DNA from: Azonexus hydrophilus
GTDB lineage: Bacteria; Pseudomonadota; Gammaproteobacteria; Burkholderiales; Rhodocyclaceae
Assembly (NCBI RefSeq): GCF_001956855.1
Contig: NZ_MTHD01000005.1
Location: 309,622-373,621 of the forward strand
Direction: 5' to 3'
Length of the DNA: 64,000 nt
Numbering within the stretch: the first letter of the stretch is position 1; each line of letters starts with the position of its first letter. The notes beneath the pieces are model-generated. The model ran no database searches. It was not told the DNA's origin and saw only the letters and a list, made by a program, of their open reading frames with translations. The translations under genes were made by a program, and so were the position numbers. This document shows positions 1 to 9,411 of this stretch, piece after piece.

Positions 1-268
1 CGCCGTCGACCGGGCACAGGAAATCGGCGGCGGCGGGCAGGCGGGCGTCGTCCTTCAGCGGCCGGGTGAAGAATTCGTTGAAGCTCTTGTAGCTGGCGAT
101 GTCCGGATTTGCCGCTTCAGCCATGTTGACCCCGTAGCGGCCGACAAACCAGCGGATCACCGCGGTGGTCAGCGCGCCGGCTTCGGCGGCAGCCAGCCGG
201 CCGGCGAGGCGGGTCAGCGCCTGTTTCGGCAGCAGGTATTGGGGCAGGACGGCAAGGCGGTCGGACAC
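1..268 (-). CDS. psd: Phosphatidylserine decarboxylase proenzyme, N-terminal part (cut by window edge)
   Basis: Only the first 89 codons are in the window. The translation begins MSDRLAVLPQYLLPKQALTR and contains FNEFFTRPLK followed by CPVDG, both typical of the N-terminal region of Psd. The enzyme makes phosphatidylethanolamine from phosphatidylserine at the inner membrane; its self-cleavage site lies beyond the edge. The start is GTG at 266-268; an in-frame stop lies upstream, so the start cannot be much earlier. A TATAAT sits on the minus strand at 302-297, about 30 bases upstream, but no good -35 is seen. Divergent from the FIST gene. Confidence 0.85.
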   Translation of the reverse strand, partial: MSDRLAVLPQYLLPKQALTRLAGRLAAAEAGALTTAVIRWFVGRYGVNMAEAANPDIASYKSFNEFFTRPLKDDARLPAAADFLCPVDG

Positions 269-416
269 AGGCGAATTTCCAGTACGAAAACCGGCGATTA
301 TACGGGGTCGACCGTAGTAACCGGCGATGCGGTGAATCTCGGGCAATTGACTAATGCCAGCGATGCGGGATACTGGCTGCTGCGTGCAGTGGTGTCACAT
401 GCAGGGGGAGACGACA

Positions 417-1562
417 ATGAAAACGGCAAAATACATGCACCGGGGACATTCGGATGCAGCCGAGGCGAGGGCCGCGGTGGCGGAGCTTTACGAACAGGTG
501 GCACAGCCGGAGTTGGCGCTGGTCCTGTTTTTCTGTTCATCGAATTACGATCTCGATGCGCTGGCCGATGAAATGAACCGCCGCTTTGCCGGGGTGCCGG
601 TGATTGGCTGTACGTCTGCCGGTGAAATCGGACCGGCCGGCTATCTGAATCATTCGCTGGTCGGGGTCAGCTTCTCGGCGCAGGCATTTACTGCCGAAAC
701 CGGCCGTATCGATGCCCTGAACAGTTTTGAAATTGCCACTGGCCGAGCTTTTGCCGAGGGCGTCCTGGAACGTCTTGAAGCACGCCAGCAGGGCGGTAGC
801 GCTTTCGGGCTGTTGTTGATCGACGGCTTGTCCTTGCGCGAGGAGCCGGTGACCCACGCCTTGCAGGACGGGTTGGGGGCGGTGCCGATGTTCGGTGGCT
901 CGGCCGGCGACGATCTGAAATTCCAGAGCACCTGGATATTTCACGAAGGTCGCTTCCATACCGACAGTGCGGTGCTGTTGCTGCTGTCCACGCCGCTGCC
1001 CTTCCGCATCCTGCGCAGCCAGCATTTCGTTGCCGACGGCGAGCGCCTGGTCGTCACCGAGGTCGATGCGGCGCGGCGTATCGTGCGGGAAATCAATGGC
1101 CGGTCAGCGGTTCAGGAGTATGCGCGGCTGGTTGGTGTGGCACCCGGGCAGCTGACGCCGGAGCATTTCGCCAGCTGGCCGGTGGTCGTGATGATCGACG
1201 GCAGCGATTTCGTCCGCTCGATCCAGCACGCCAATCCGGACGGCAGCCTGACTTTCTTTTGTGCGATCGACGAAGGTGTTGTCTTGCGCGTGGCGCATGG
1301 CGTCGATCTGCTGGCCAGGATGGAAGCGGAGTTTGTCGAGGCGGAGCGAGAACTCGGCGGCATCGAGGGCATGCTGGTCTGCGACTGCATCCTGCGCAAC
1401 CTGGAAATTTCCCGCAACGGCAAGAAAGCGGCAGTAGGTGAGCTGTTCCAGCGCTTTCATGCGCTCGGCTTCAGCACCTACGGCGAGCAGCTCGGCGGCG
1501 TACATATCAATCAGACCCTCACCGGCATCGCCATCGGCAGCACGGGGGCGGATCTTGGCTGA
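417..1562 (+). CDS. FIST N/FIST C domain sensory protein
   Basis: The 381-residue product has the FIST_N pattern (VIGCTSAGEIG near residue 60 and MFGGSAGDDL near 160) followed by a FIST_C half ending in GEQLGGVHINQTLTG. FIST proteins are intracellular sensory proteins thought to bind small ligands such as amino acids; the ligand here is unknown. There is no signal peptide or membrane segment. The ATG at 417 is chosen because a GGGGGAGA ribosome site precedes it by a few bases; an earlier in-frame ATG at 354 has no such site and gives an unconserved leader. The stop overlaps the start of the kinase gene, which implies coupled translation and a joint signalling role. Confidence 0.85.
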   Translation: MKTAKYMHRGHSDAAEARAAVAELYEQVAQPELALVLFFCSSNYDLDALADEMNRRFAGVPVIGCTSAGEIGPAGYLNHSLVGVSFSAQAFTAETGRIDALNSFEIATGRAFAEGVLERLEARQQGGSAFGLLLIDGLSLREEPVTHALQDGLGAVPMFGGSAGDDLKFQSTWIFHEGRFHTDSAVLLLLSTPLPFRILRSQHFVADGERLVVTEVDAARRIVREINGRSAVQEYARLVGVAPGQLTPEHFASWPVVVMIDGSDFVRSIQHANPDGSLTFFCAIDEGVVLRVAHGVDLLARMEAEFVEAERELGGIEGMLVCDCILRNLEISRNGKKAAVGELFQRFHALGFSTYGEQLGGVHINQTLTGIAIGSTGADLG

Positions 1563-2625
1563 GCTGACGGTGTCCGGCAACGAGGCCGAACTGCAGGCGG
1601 AAATCGTCCGCCTGAACAAGATCGTTACTGCGCTGATGAATCATGCCGAACGCGAGGCCGGTACCCGGCAGGGTAATTTCGGCCTGTTCCAGAATGCGGT
1701 GATGCTGGAAAACCAGGTGCGTCGCCGTACCGCCGAGCTGGAAGCCGCCCTGCGCGAGAATGAGCGCATCAATCGCGACCTGACGCGGGAGCGCGAGGAG
1801 CAGCGTGCGCTGATCAGGCAGCTGGAAGAGGCGCACAACCAGTTGCTGCAATCCGAGAAGCTGGCTTCCATCGGCCAGTTGGCGGCAGGCGTGGCGCACG
1901 AAGTGAATAATCCGATCGGCTTCGTGAATTCCAATCTGTGCACACTGAAAAAATACGTCGCCGACCTGCTAGAACTGAACGCTGCGTATGAGCGCCTGGA
2001 ACCGGAACTGTCAGCGATCGCCGGCGAGCAGATCAAGGCGCTCAAGGCCAGGATTGATCTGCCCTTCGTGCGCGAAGACATGCCGGCGTTGATCGCCGAG
2101 TCGATCGACGGCACGTCGCGTGTCCGGCGCATCGTTCAGGATTTGCGGGATTTTTCCCGGGCCGGGGATTCGGAATGGCATACCGTCGATGTGCATGCCG
2201 GTCTGGAAAGTACGCTCAACGTGGTCTGGAACGAAATCAAGTACAAGGCCGAGGTCGAACGCGATTACGGCGACTTGCCGGAGATCGACTGTCTGCCGTC
2301 GCAACTGAACCAGGTATTCCTGAACCTGCTGGTCAACGCCGCGCAGGCGATTGAGCAACGCGGCACCATCACGCTGCGGACGCGCCGTGACGGTGATCAT
2401 GTCGCGATCAGCGTGTGCGATACCGGGAGCGGCATTCCGCCCGAACTCCTGGACCGGATCTTCGATCCCTTCTTCACCACCAAGCCGGTGGGCAAGGGAA
2501 CAGGGCTGGGTTTGTCGGTGACCTACGGCATCGTCGAAAAACACGGCGGTCGCATCGAGGTCGATAGCGTGCCGGGGCAGGGCTCTACGTTTACGATTCG
2601 TCTGCCGGTTCGGCGGGTGGTGTAG
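1555..2625 (+). CDS. Sensor histidine kinase paired with the FIST protein
   Basis: The 356-residue soluble kinase has an N-terminal coiled-coil region rich in E, R, L and N (about residues 5-105), a HisKA H-box HEVNNPIGF with phospho-acceptor His at about 115, then N-box ([10 protein letters not shown]), G1 (DTGSGIP) and G2 (GKGTGLGLS) ATP-binding motifs. It lacks a sensing domain, so input probably comes from the upstream FIST protein. The start is taken as TTG at 1555, preceded by GGGGGCGG and overlapping the FIST stop by 8 bases; GTG at 1570 is an alternative. No response regulator gene is adjacent. The 3' end overlaps rlmF convergently by 35 bases. Confidence 0.85.
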   Translation: MAELTVSGNEAELQAEIVRLNKIVTALMNHAEREAGTRQGNFGLFQNAVMLENQVRRRTAELEAALRENERINRDLTREREEQRALIRQLEEAHNQLLQSEKLASIGQLAAGVAHEVNNPIGFVNSNLCTLKKYVADLLELNAAYERLEPELSAIAGEQIKALKARIDLPFVREDMPALIAESIDGTSRVRRIVQDLRDFSRAGDSEWHTVDVHAGLESTLNVVWNEIKYKAEVERDYGDLPEIDCLPSQLNQVFLNLLVNAAQAIEQRGTITLRTRRDGDHVAISVCDTGSGIPPELLDRIFDPFFTTKPVGKGTGLGLSVTYGIVEKHGGRIEVDSVPGQGSTFTIRLPVRRVV

Positions 2626-3601
2626 ACGCGTCGGCTGCCGGCTCGGCGGTACCGAAAGCCGGCGCCGACGACCAGCGTTCGCGCCGCCATTTTTCGCGTT
2701 CGCCGTTGGCGCAGAAGGTCCAGGCGATCAGCCGGCTTTGCTTCTGGCCCTGCGCCATCGGGATGATGCGCGATTCGACGACCTTGGCTTTCTTCAGCGC
2801 CGCTTCGATGTGCGGCAGGTTGTCGCCCTGTGACAGCAGGCTGGTGAACCACAGCACGCGCTTCGGGATGTTGCAGCTCTGCTCGATCATCAGTTTGACG
2901 AAGGCGCGTTCGCCGCCGTTGCACCACAGCTCGGTGCCGCCACCGCCGAAATTGAGGCGCGGCTGGGCGCTGCCTTTTTTTGCGCCCGGCTTGCCGAGGT
3001 TGTTCCATTTGCGCTGGCTGACGGCCAACACTTCGTCCGGCGAATTGTGGAAGGGCGGGTTGCAGATCGACAGGTCGAAGCTTTCGCCGGTGCGCAGCAG
3101 GCCGGTGAAGATGTTTTCCCAGACGGTCTGGTGGCGGAGTTCGATGTCTGCGGTCAACTCCGGATTCTTCGTCAAAATGCCCTGGGCGTTGGCCAGCGCG
3201 GCTTCGTCGATATCAACGCCGAGGAAGGACCAGCCGTATTCGGCATGGCCGATCAGCGGGTAGACGAGATTGGCGCCAGTGCCGATATCGAGCACGCGCA
3301 CGCCGGGGCCGGCCGGGATGTTCTTCTTGTTGCAGGTGGCCAGCAGGTCGGCGACGCTGTGCAGGTAATCAGCGCGGCCGGGAATCGGCGGGCACAGGTA
3401 GCCTTCGGGAATGTCCCAGCCCTTGACGCCGTAGTGATGCATCAGGATCGCCCGGTTCAGCATCTTGACCGCCGTCGGGTTGGCGAAATCGATGCTGGCC
3501 TTGCCGGCCGGCGTGGTCCTGATGTGCTTCGCCAGCGCGGCCGAGGTGGCGGTCAGTGCGGCCAGATCGTAGCCGTTGGCGTTCTTGTTGCGCGGGTGCA
3601 T
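2591..3601 (-). CDS. rlmF: 23S rRNA (adenine(1618)-N6)-methyltransferase
   Basis: This cytoplasmic SAM-dependent enzyme methylates N6 of A1618 in 23S rRNA. The 336-residue product starts MHPRNKNANGYDL, typical of the family, has the SAM-binding motif VLDIGTGANLVYPL and the N6-adenine signature SICNPPFHNSPDEV. The ATG at 3601 matches the family N-terminus; the frame stays open 40 codons upstream but that stretch has no family character. The C-terminal tail of about 40 residues is rich in A, P and E and ends inside the convergent kinase gene. Single gene. Confidence 0.9.
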   Translation of the reverse strand: MHPRNKNANGYDLAALTATSAALAKHIRTTPAGKASIDFANPTAVKMLNRAILMHHYGVKGWDIPEGYLCPPIPGRADYLHSVADLLATCNKKNIPAGPGVRVLDIGTGANLVYPLIGHAEYGWSFLGVDIDEAALANAQGILTKNPELTADIELRHQTVWENIFTGLLRTGESFDLSICNPPFHNSPDEVLAVSQRKWNNLGKPGAKKGSAQPRLNFGGGGTELWCNGGERAFVKLMIEQSCNIPKRVLWFTSLLSQGDNLPHIEAALKKAKVVESRIIPMAQGQKQSRLIAWTFCANGEREKWRRERWSSAPAFGTAEPAADASTPPAEPADES

Positions 3602-3702
3602 GGCTGTCCTTCCTTCTGCGGGGACGGGATTGTCCCACGAAAGCCTGTCGCAAGCACGACAATGCCGGTTTGCGCCAATCGATTGATTTTTAATGATTTG
3701 GC

Positions 3703-3714
3703 GCGGTCGACCGC
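3703..3714. repeat. Palindromic GCGGTCGACCGC element (copy 1)
   Basis: A perfect 12-base palindrome extended to GACCGCAA on its right side, lying between rlmF and the AAA+ ATPase gene. It is one of a family of sites through the window (see findings). Confidence 0.7.
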
Positions 3715-3842
3715 AAGGCACGAAACTGGCTAGTCCTTTCCCTGTTCAGTCAACAGGGAGGCAGCCCATGAAGCTGCAGATCGACCGGCCGCACATCGAA
3801 ACGATGCTGCAGGCTTTTCCGCGCCTCGACTTCGTGCGCGAG

Positions 3843-3845
3843 TAG
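3843..3845 (+). other. In-frame amber codon in AAA+ ATPase gene
   Basis: In the frame set by ATG 3768 the codons read ...GTG CGC GAG TAG TTG CGT TTC. The residues on both sides (MKLQIDRPHIETMLQAFPRL before, LRFGNRVELAFPQLEAAEL after) form one plausible helical N-terminus, so the stop looks like a single-base change from GAG or CAG. Confidence 0.8.
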
Positions 3846-5465
3846 TTGCGTTTCGGCAATCGTGTCGAACTCGCTTTCCCGCAACTTGAAGCTGCTGAAC
3901 TCGATTTGCTGCAGGCGCTGTACGCCGCCGGCGACGCCGAGTTGCGCGCACGTGCGGCGCAGATTGCCACCTTGCGCAGTGCGTTCGCCGAGGGCGGCAA
4001 GCGTTTCGAAGCTGAAGAACTTGAAATGGCGGTGCCGGCCATCGCCCGGTATCTGGCCGAAGACGCCACGCGCGGCTGGGTGTTCTCGGCGGCGATCACT
4101 GGCAAGCCGCTGGCCTGGGTGGTGACGCGGCTTGATTACACGCCGCCGTCGGAAGAGGAAAGTGGCAAGATCTTTGTCGAACTGAAAGCCAATTCGCGCG
4201 CCCGGATGGCCATGGTTACCGTGCGTATCGCCGGGCCCGACATCGCCGGCCGGACGATCCCGGAAATCCTCGCCAGCAAGGGCTACGTCAAGGAAACGCC
4301 GGCGCTGCTGGCGAGCTACGACGAAGCCGCGGCGCGCTATTTCGACTGGCGCGCGCAGTACGGTGCGCAGTTTTCCGGTAGCGGCACCGGCTGGTTCGCC
4401 GAGAACCCGACGGCGACGCACCGTGACACCGATTATTCGCGCAAGGACCAGATCATCCTGTCGTCGACCGGCAGCCCGGCGCGCCTGGTCAACGACGAAA
4501 GCATCCTCGGCGAGCGCTTGCTGGCGCTCGATGCCAGCGGCGACATCCTGGCCAAGTTCGTGCGCCGCGTCGCCCGCAACGCGCGCTTGTCGGGCAAGGA
4601 GGAAAGCGAAGTCGAGGAAACCCGCGACGGCATCGCCAAGGGCTTGTTCACCGAACTTCCGGTGCATTTCTACATCCTGATGTTCCACCTTGATCTGCAT
4701 CACTACGTCTGGGTGCATGTGGACGACATCGAACCGTACGCCTACCAGCCGGAACTCAAGTACAAGCTGGTGCTGCCGCCCGAGCAGACCGACCTGATCG
4801 ACATCCTGACCGCCGAGATGGACGTACTGATGGACGACATCGTCGCCGGCAAATCGGGCGGTACGACGGTGCTCTGCGCCGGGCCACCGGGCGTCGGCAA
4901 GACGCTGACCGCCGAGGTTTACTCGGAAATCATCCGCCGCCCGCTGTACCGCGTGCACTCCGGCCAGCTCGGTCTGAACGTCGCGGAAATGGAAAAATCG
5001 CTGAAGGAAGTGCTGACCCGCGCCCAGCGGTGGGGCGCGGTGATGCTGATCGACGAGGCTGATGTGTACATCAAGCGGCGCGACGACAACATCACGATGA
5101 ATGCCGTCGTCGGCGTGTTCCTGCGTGTGCTCGAATACTTCAACGGCCTGCTGTTCCTGACCACCAACCGGGTGGATGACATCGACGAAGCCATCGTCTC
5201 GCGCTGCATCGCGCTGATCCGTTTTTACCCGCCGGAGCGCGTCGACCGCAGAAAGATATGGGGCGTCATGGCCGAGCAGTTCGGGCTGACCATCCAGGCC
5301 GACCTGCTCGACCGCCTGCCGGACATCTTCCCGCAGGCGTCAGGGCGCGACATCAAGGGCCTGGCCAAGCTGGTCGCCAAGTACTGTAGCCAGAAACAGC
5401 TACCGCCGACGGAGGAGGTGTTCCGGCGCTGCTCGATGTTCCGGGCGTTGGAGCAAGTGTCTTAG
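3846..5465 (+). CDS. AAA+ ATPase, reading frame interrupted near its N-terminus
   Basis: The natural gene appears to start at ATG 3768, behind a strong GGGAGG site, but codon 26 in that frame is TAG (3843-3845). The frame then continues open from 3846 for 539 residues. The product carries one AAA+ module: Walker A GPPGVGKT (4881-4904), Walker B VMLIDEAD, and the sensor region LLFLTTNRVDDID with an arginine finger-like SRCIAL. The first half is an unassigned domain rich in charged residues. The gene stands alone; substrate unknown. It may be a recent pseudogene, a sequencing error at one base, or may restart at TTG 3846 immediately after the stop. Confidence 0.75.
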   Translation: MRFGNRVELAFPQLEAAELDLLQALYAAGDAELRARAAQIATLRSAFAEGGKRFEAEELEMAVPAIARYLAEDATRGWVFSAAITGKPLAWVVTRLDYTPPSEEESGKIFVELKANSRARMAMVTVRIAGPDIAGRTIPEILASKGYVKETPALLASYDEAAARYFDWRAQYGAQFSGSGTGWFAENPTATHRDTDYSRKDQIILSSTGSPARLVNDESILGERLLALDASGDILAKFVRRVARNARLSGKEESEVEETRDGIAKGLFTELPVHFYILMFHLDLHHYVWVHVDDIEPYAYQPELKYKLVLPPEQTDLIDILTAEMDVLMDDIVAGKSGGTTVLCAGPPGVGKTLTAEVYSEIIRRPLYRVHSGQLGLNVAEMEKSLKEVLTRAQRWGAVMLIDEADVYIKRRDDNITMNAVVGVFLRVLEYFNGLLFLTTNRVDDIDEAIVSRCIALIRFYPPERVDRRKIWGVMAEQFGLTIQADLLDRLPDIFPQASGRDIKGLAKLVAKYCSQKQLPPTEEVFRRCSMFRALEQVS

Positions 5466-5516
5466 TGAAAATGCGAAAGCCGGGCTGAAGAAAGTTTTCC
5501 TGCCGCTAACCTCCGA

Positions 5517-6674
5517 TCAGTGCTCGCGGCCGTCGATGCGTGGCTTCAGCAGCATCGGGATGTAGCGCCAGCCGAGCAGGCTGAAGGCCAGCAGCCAGCA
5601 GGTCGCGGCAGCATGGATGCAGGCCAGGTACAGGCCGGGGGCGAATTGCGGGATGACGATGCGGATCACCAGCGCGGCCAGCATGATGTACAGGATTCCG
5701 CGGTCGACCGGCGAAAACACGACTTTTCTGCCGGTGTGGCCGTTGGCGATGCGCACGATCATCGCTGGGATGATGCAGCCCATCGCGCCGAAGGTGAACA
5801 GATGGGTGGCTACCGAGCCGACCCATCCGGGATCGGCCACCTGCGCCAGCGCGACCAGCAGCAACTGGCCGACGATGGCCAGATAACCGACGTACATGAT
5901 GCCGATGTCGATGCGGCGGAACGCCAGTTGCGGTTTCCAGAAGACGAAGCGGACCAGCAGCAGTAGTGCCAGCGCCAGCGACAGCGCGCCGGTCAGTGCG
6001 GCTGGCAGCAGGAAGCCGCCGACCAGGATCAGGCCGAGCAGCTTGATCGGCATGTCCAGTCGCGGCTGGCGCAGGATCTGCACCTGGAAGGCACCCTTCA
6101 TGAACGGTGTCAGCGTGCGTTCGAGCATGACCAGGAAGGCAAGGCGGAAGAGCGCCAGCACCATGTCGCTGCCGGCGGCGAAATCGCCGTGCAGCATCAG
6201 TTGCTTGGCGACGATGAAGATCGGCAGCAACACGATGAAGAAGAGGTTGTCGCGGTAGCTGTCCTGCGCGCGGTGGCGGATCAATGTCCATAGCAGCATG
6301 GCGACGATGCTGCCGAGGAAGAGATTGTTCGACAGCAGGAACAGCGCTGTCGGCCAACTGCCGCCATAGGCCATGCCGAAGCGTTCGAACAGCCAGGCGG
6401 CGGCGAGGAAGGCGAGCGCGTCGCCGTGGTGGCCGCGGATGTTCACCCAGTTCTTGGTCGAGGTCAGCAGGAAGCCGCCGAGCACCGCCCAGCCGAAACC
6501 GAAGAACATTTCATGGGCGTGCCAGCGCAGCGCATCGACCGGACTTGCGGTCAACGACCCGACGCCGGAAAAAAGCAACGCCCAGATCAGCGGCAGCAAC
6601 GCACCGGCCAGGCAGGCCAGCAGGAAGAAGGGGCGGAAGCCGACCAGCCACAGGGGATGGCGTGCATGGGACAT
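5517..6674 (-). CDS. nnrS: NnrS family membrane protein
   Basis: A 385-residue polytopic inner-membrane protein with about 12 hydrophobic segments. The N-terminal LWLVGFRPFFLLA and the RWHAHEMFFGF motif are hallmarks of NnrS, a heme- and copper-containing protein that relieves nitric-oxide stress in denitrifiers. Conserved His in HAHE and the HLFTFGAMG segment are present. The start is ATG 6674. It is a single gene, convergent with the ATPase gene. I looked for an FNR/NNR-type box upstream and found only a poor half-site. Confidence 0.88.
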   Translation of the reverse strand: MSHARHPLWLVGFRPFFLLACLAGALLPLIWALLFSGVGSLTASPVDALRWHAHEMFFGFGWAVLGGFLLTSTKNWVNIRGHHGDALAFLAAAWLFERFGMAYGGSWPTALFLLSNNLFLGSIVAMLLWTLIRHRAQDSYRDNLFFIVLLPIFIVAKQLMLHGDFAAGSDMVLALFRLAFLVMLERTLTPFMKGAFQVQILRQPRLDMPIKLLGLILVGGFLLPAALTGALSLALALLLLVRFVFWKPQLAFRRIDIGIMYVGYLAIVGQLLLVALAQVADPGWVGSVATHLFTFGAMGCIIPAMIVRIANGHTGRKVVFSPVDRGILYIMLAALVIRIVIPQFAPGLYLACIHAAATCWLLAFSLLGWRYIPMLLKPRIDGREH

Positions 6675-6846
6675 GATTTTTTTCCGGGTTCGTGGGGTGA
6701 AAACGTCGCAACTTTACCAAGTGTGCAGGGGGCGGAATTTGATTTATCCCATGGTGGCGCGCAGGAGCAGGGGGAATGGCGTAAAATCGCATTCTTGCCC
6801 GGGCAAGGAGAGAGGCCAAGACCGGGCTGGTTTATTAAGGATAATG

Positions 6847-8103
6847 ATGAAGCGTGTGGATGACTTCCGCTTGCGTTTTGGCAAGCACGAGCTGGTTCCG
6901 ATCATGATCGGCGGCATGGGTGTCGATATCTCGACGGCTGACCTGGCGCTGGAGGCGGCGCGTCTGGGCGGTGTCGGCCATATTTCCGATGCGATGATCA
7001 ACACGGTCTCCGACCGGCGTTACGAAACCAAGCACGTCAAGGAAAAGCTCGCACTGTACAAGTACAACGTCCTCAACGAGGACAAATCTTCGGTCAAGTT
7101 CGACCTTGGCCGCCTCGCGGAAGCGACCCGCCTGCACGTCGAAGCAACGATGGCGCGCAAGCAGGGCAGCGGCATGGTCTTCATCAACTGCATGGAAAAG
7201 CTGACCATGAATGCGCCGCGCGAGACCCTCAAGGTCCGCATGTCGGCCGCGCTCGATGCCGGCATCGACGGTATCACGCTGGCTGCCGGCCTGCATCTCG
7301 GTTCGCTGGGTCTGATCGAGGACCACCCGCGTTTCCGCGATGCCAAGATCGGCATCATCGTCTCGTCGGTCCGTGCGCTGCAGCTGTTCCTGAAGAAAAG
7401 CGCACGCACCAACCGCATGCCCGATTACATCGTTGTCGAAGGGCCGCTCGCCGGCGGCCACCTCGGCTTCGGCATGGACTGGGCGCAGTACGACCTGGCG
7501 ACCATCGTTGCCGAGGTGATGCAGTACCTGAAGGACGAACATCTCGATATCCCGGTGATCCCGGCCGGCGGCATCTTTACCGGCACCGACGCGGCGCAGT
7601 TCCTGGAAGCCGGCGCTGCCGCCGTCCAGGTGGCGACGCGGTTCACCGTTGCCGACGAGTGCGGCCTGCCCGATGCCGCCAAGCAGGAATACTTCAAGGC
7701 CAGCGAGGACGACATCGAGGTCAACCAGATCTCGCCGACCGGCTACCCGATGCGCATGATCAAATCCAGCCCCGGCATCGGCGATGGCATCCGCCCGAAC
7801 TGCGAGGCCTACGGCTACCTGCTCGACGCCAACGGCAAGTGCGCCTACATTTCCTCGTACAACCGCGAGGTCGCGCTGCATCCGGAAGCGCGCAAGGTCA
7901 AGGTGATGGACAAGACCTGCCTGTGCACGCACATGCGCAATTTCGAAATCTGGACCTGCGGTCAACTGACCTGGCGGCTCAAGGACACGACCAACAAGCT
8001 GGCGGACGGCAGTTACCAGATGTTGAGTGCCGAACACATCTTCAAGGATTACCAGTTCAGCACCGATCAGAAGATCGCCTTGCCGGAGGCTGTCCAGGGC
8101 TGA
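6847..8103 (+). CDS. Nitronate monooxygenase / 2-nitropropane dioxygenase-like flavoprotein
   Basis: A 418-residue FMN-binding TIM-barrel protein of the NMO/FabK/PfaD group. Motifs: VPIMIGGMGVDIST at the N-terminus, EGPLAGGHLGFGMDW (the family glycine-rich phosphate/flavin motif) in the middle, and VIPAGGIFTGTDAAQFL. A cysteine-bearing C-terminus (KTCLCTHMRNFEIWTC) extends past the barrel. ATG 6847 is preferred to ATG 6844 because AAGGA at 6837 lies five bases before it. Substrate cannot be told from sequence; it may oxidise nitronates or act as an enoyl reductase-like enzyme. Single gene. Confidence 0.8.
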   Translation: MKRVDDFRLRFGKHELVPIMIGGMGVDISTADLALEAARLGGVGHISDAMINTVSDRRYETKHVKEKLALYKYNVLNEDKSSVKFDLGRLAEATRLHVEATMARKQGSGMVFINCMEKLTMNAPRETLKVRMSAALDAGIDGITLAAGLHLGSLGLIEDHPRFRDAKIGIIVSSVRALQLFLKKSARTNRMPDYIVVEGPLAGGHLGFGMDWAQYDLATIVAEVMQYLKDEHLDIPVIPAGGIFTGTDAAQFLEAGAAAVQVATRFTVADECGLPDAAKQEYFKASEDDIEVNQISPTGYPMRMIKSSPGIGDGIRPNCEAYGYLLDANGKCAYISSYNREVALHPEARKVKVMDKTCLCTHMRNFEIWTCGQLTWRLKDTTNKLADGSYQMLSAEHIFKDYQFSTDQKIALPEAVQG

Positions 8104-8186
8104 TTTCCCGCGGCCGGTCATGCCGGTCCGCTCCCTTCAACGCCAAGCGCCCGGTCACCGATCGGGGTAACGATCCAACACCAGGC

Positions 8187-9407
8187 ATGCCTACGCATTC
8201 ACGCAGTGTTCGACATCCGGTTTGCGGACGGGCGGGGAAATTCATCTCCGTGCTGTTCGCCAGCCTGCTTTTCAACCTGCCAGCGCAGGCGGATTCGGGT
8301 CAGACATTCACCGTAAATGGTTTTGGTACGCTGGGGGCGGTGCGCACCGATACCGATCACGTCGAATTCGTTCGCGATCTCTCGCAGGCACGTGGCGCTA
8401 CCGATGAATGGACGGCAAAAACCGACAGTGTGCTCGGTTTGCAGGCCAACTGGCGGATCACACCGCAATGGCAGGTGGTGGCCCAGGGGGTCAGCCGTTA
8501 TCGTTACGATCGTAGCTTCAGGCCGGAAGTGGCCTGGGCGTTCGTCAAGTACGAGCCGACGCCAAATCTCAGCCTGCGTGCCGGTCGCCTGGGTACCGAG
8601 TTCTTCATGCTCGCCGATTCACGCTGGGTCGGCTATTCCTTCCTCACCGTCCGGCCGCCCGGTGATTATTTCTGGTACCTGCCGTTCTACAGCATCCACG
8701 GCGCCGATGCCGCGCTGACCTTGCCGGCGGGCGAAGGCGTGGTCCGGGGCAAGTTGTTCTATGGCTTGTCGCGCGGCGACATCCCGCTTTCCGACGAGCT
8801 TTGGAACATCAAGGGGTCGCCGATGCTGGGTGGCTACCTGGAGTACCAGTCCGGTCCCTGGCAGGTCCGGGGCAGCTACGCCAATATCCGCTTCGAACAT
8901 GACCTGCCGCTGGCGCCGGTGTTGCTGAAGGAGTACGGCATCGTCTTCAGTCAGGCCGATGCCCGCTTCCTGGAAACGCGCAATACCCGAACCCATTACT
9001 ACTCGTTTGGCGTGGTGTACGACAAGGGGCCGCTGCAGGCCCAGTTGATGCTCAACCACATCGACCAGGGCACCCGGGCGCTGGAGGATTCCGATGCCGG
9101 CTATTTGCTGCTCGGTTATCGTCTGGGCGAATGGACGCCCTATCTTGGTTACTCGCGTGTGCGCTCGAAGAAGCAGGCGCCGCCGGCCAGCCCGATTGCG
9201 GCGCGGATCGTTGCCGATTCCCACTCCGACCAGAAAACAGTCTTCGCGGGTGTGCGCTGGGACCTGGCGCGCAACGTTGCACTCAAGGCTCAGTGGGATG
9301 GCATTCGCGGCGACAGTTCCTCGCTCTTTCCGTATCGTCAGGATGACCTGAATCGCTGGGACGGAAGAATGGATGTCTTTTCGATGAGTCTGGATTTCGT
9401 CTTCTGA
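8187..9407 (+). CDS. Outer-membrane porin-like beta-barrel protein
   Basis: The 406-residue product has a signal peptide (FISVLFASLLFNLPAQA, cleavage after about residue 36), alternating beta-strand patterns throughout (WRITPQWQVVAQGVSRYRYD) and a C-terminal aromatic residue (SLDFVF), all features of a barrel inserted by BAM. It resembles porins encoded beside small phosphate-binding-like proteins in betaproteobacteria. The ATG 8187 has a weak ribosome site. It lies 4 bases before the next gene, so the two are co-transcribed. Substrate unknown. Confidence 0.75.
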   Translation: MPTHSRSVRHPVCGRAGKFISVLFASLLFNLPAQADSGQTFTVNGFGTLGAVRTDTDHVEFVRDLSQARGATDEWTAKTDSVLGLQANWRITPQWQVVAQGVSRYRYDRSFRPEVAWAFVKYEPTPNLSLRAGRLGTEFFMLADSRWVGYSFLTVRPPGDYFWYLPFYSIHGADAALTLPAGEGVVRGKLFYGLSRGDIPLSDELWNIKGSPMLGGYLEYQSGPWQVRGSYANIRFEHDLPLAPVLLKEYGIVFSQADARFLETRNTRTHYYSFGVVYDKGPLQAQLMLNHIDQGTRALEDSDAGYLLLGYRLGEWTPYLGYSRVRSKKQAPPASPIAARIVADSHSDQKTVFAGVRWDLARNVALKAQWDGIRGDSSSLFPYRQDDLNRWDGRMDVFSMSLDFVF

Positions 9408-9411
9408 ACGC

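Noticed and set aside
6720..6750. Possible FNR/NNR box upstream of nnrS
   Set aside because: Only one half resembles ATCAA; the other half does not match.
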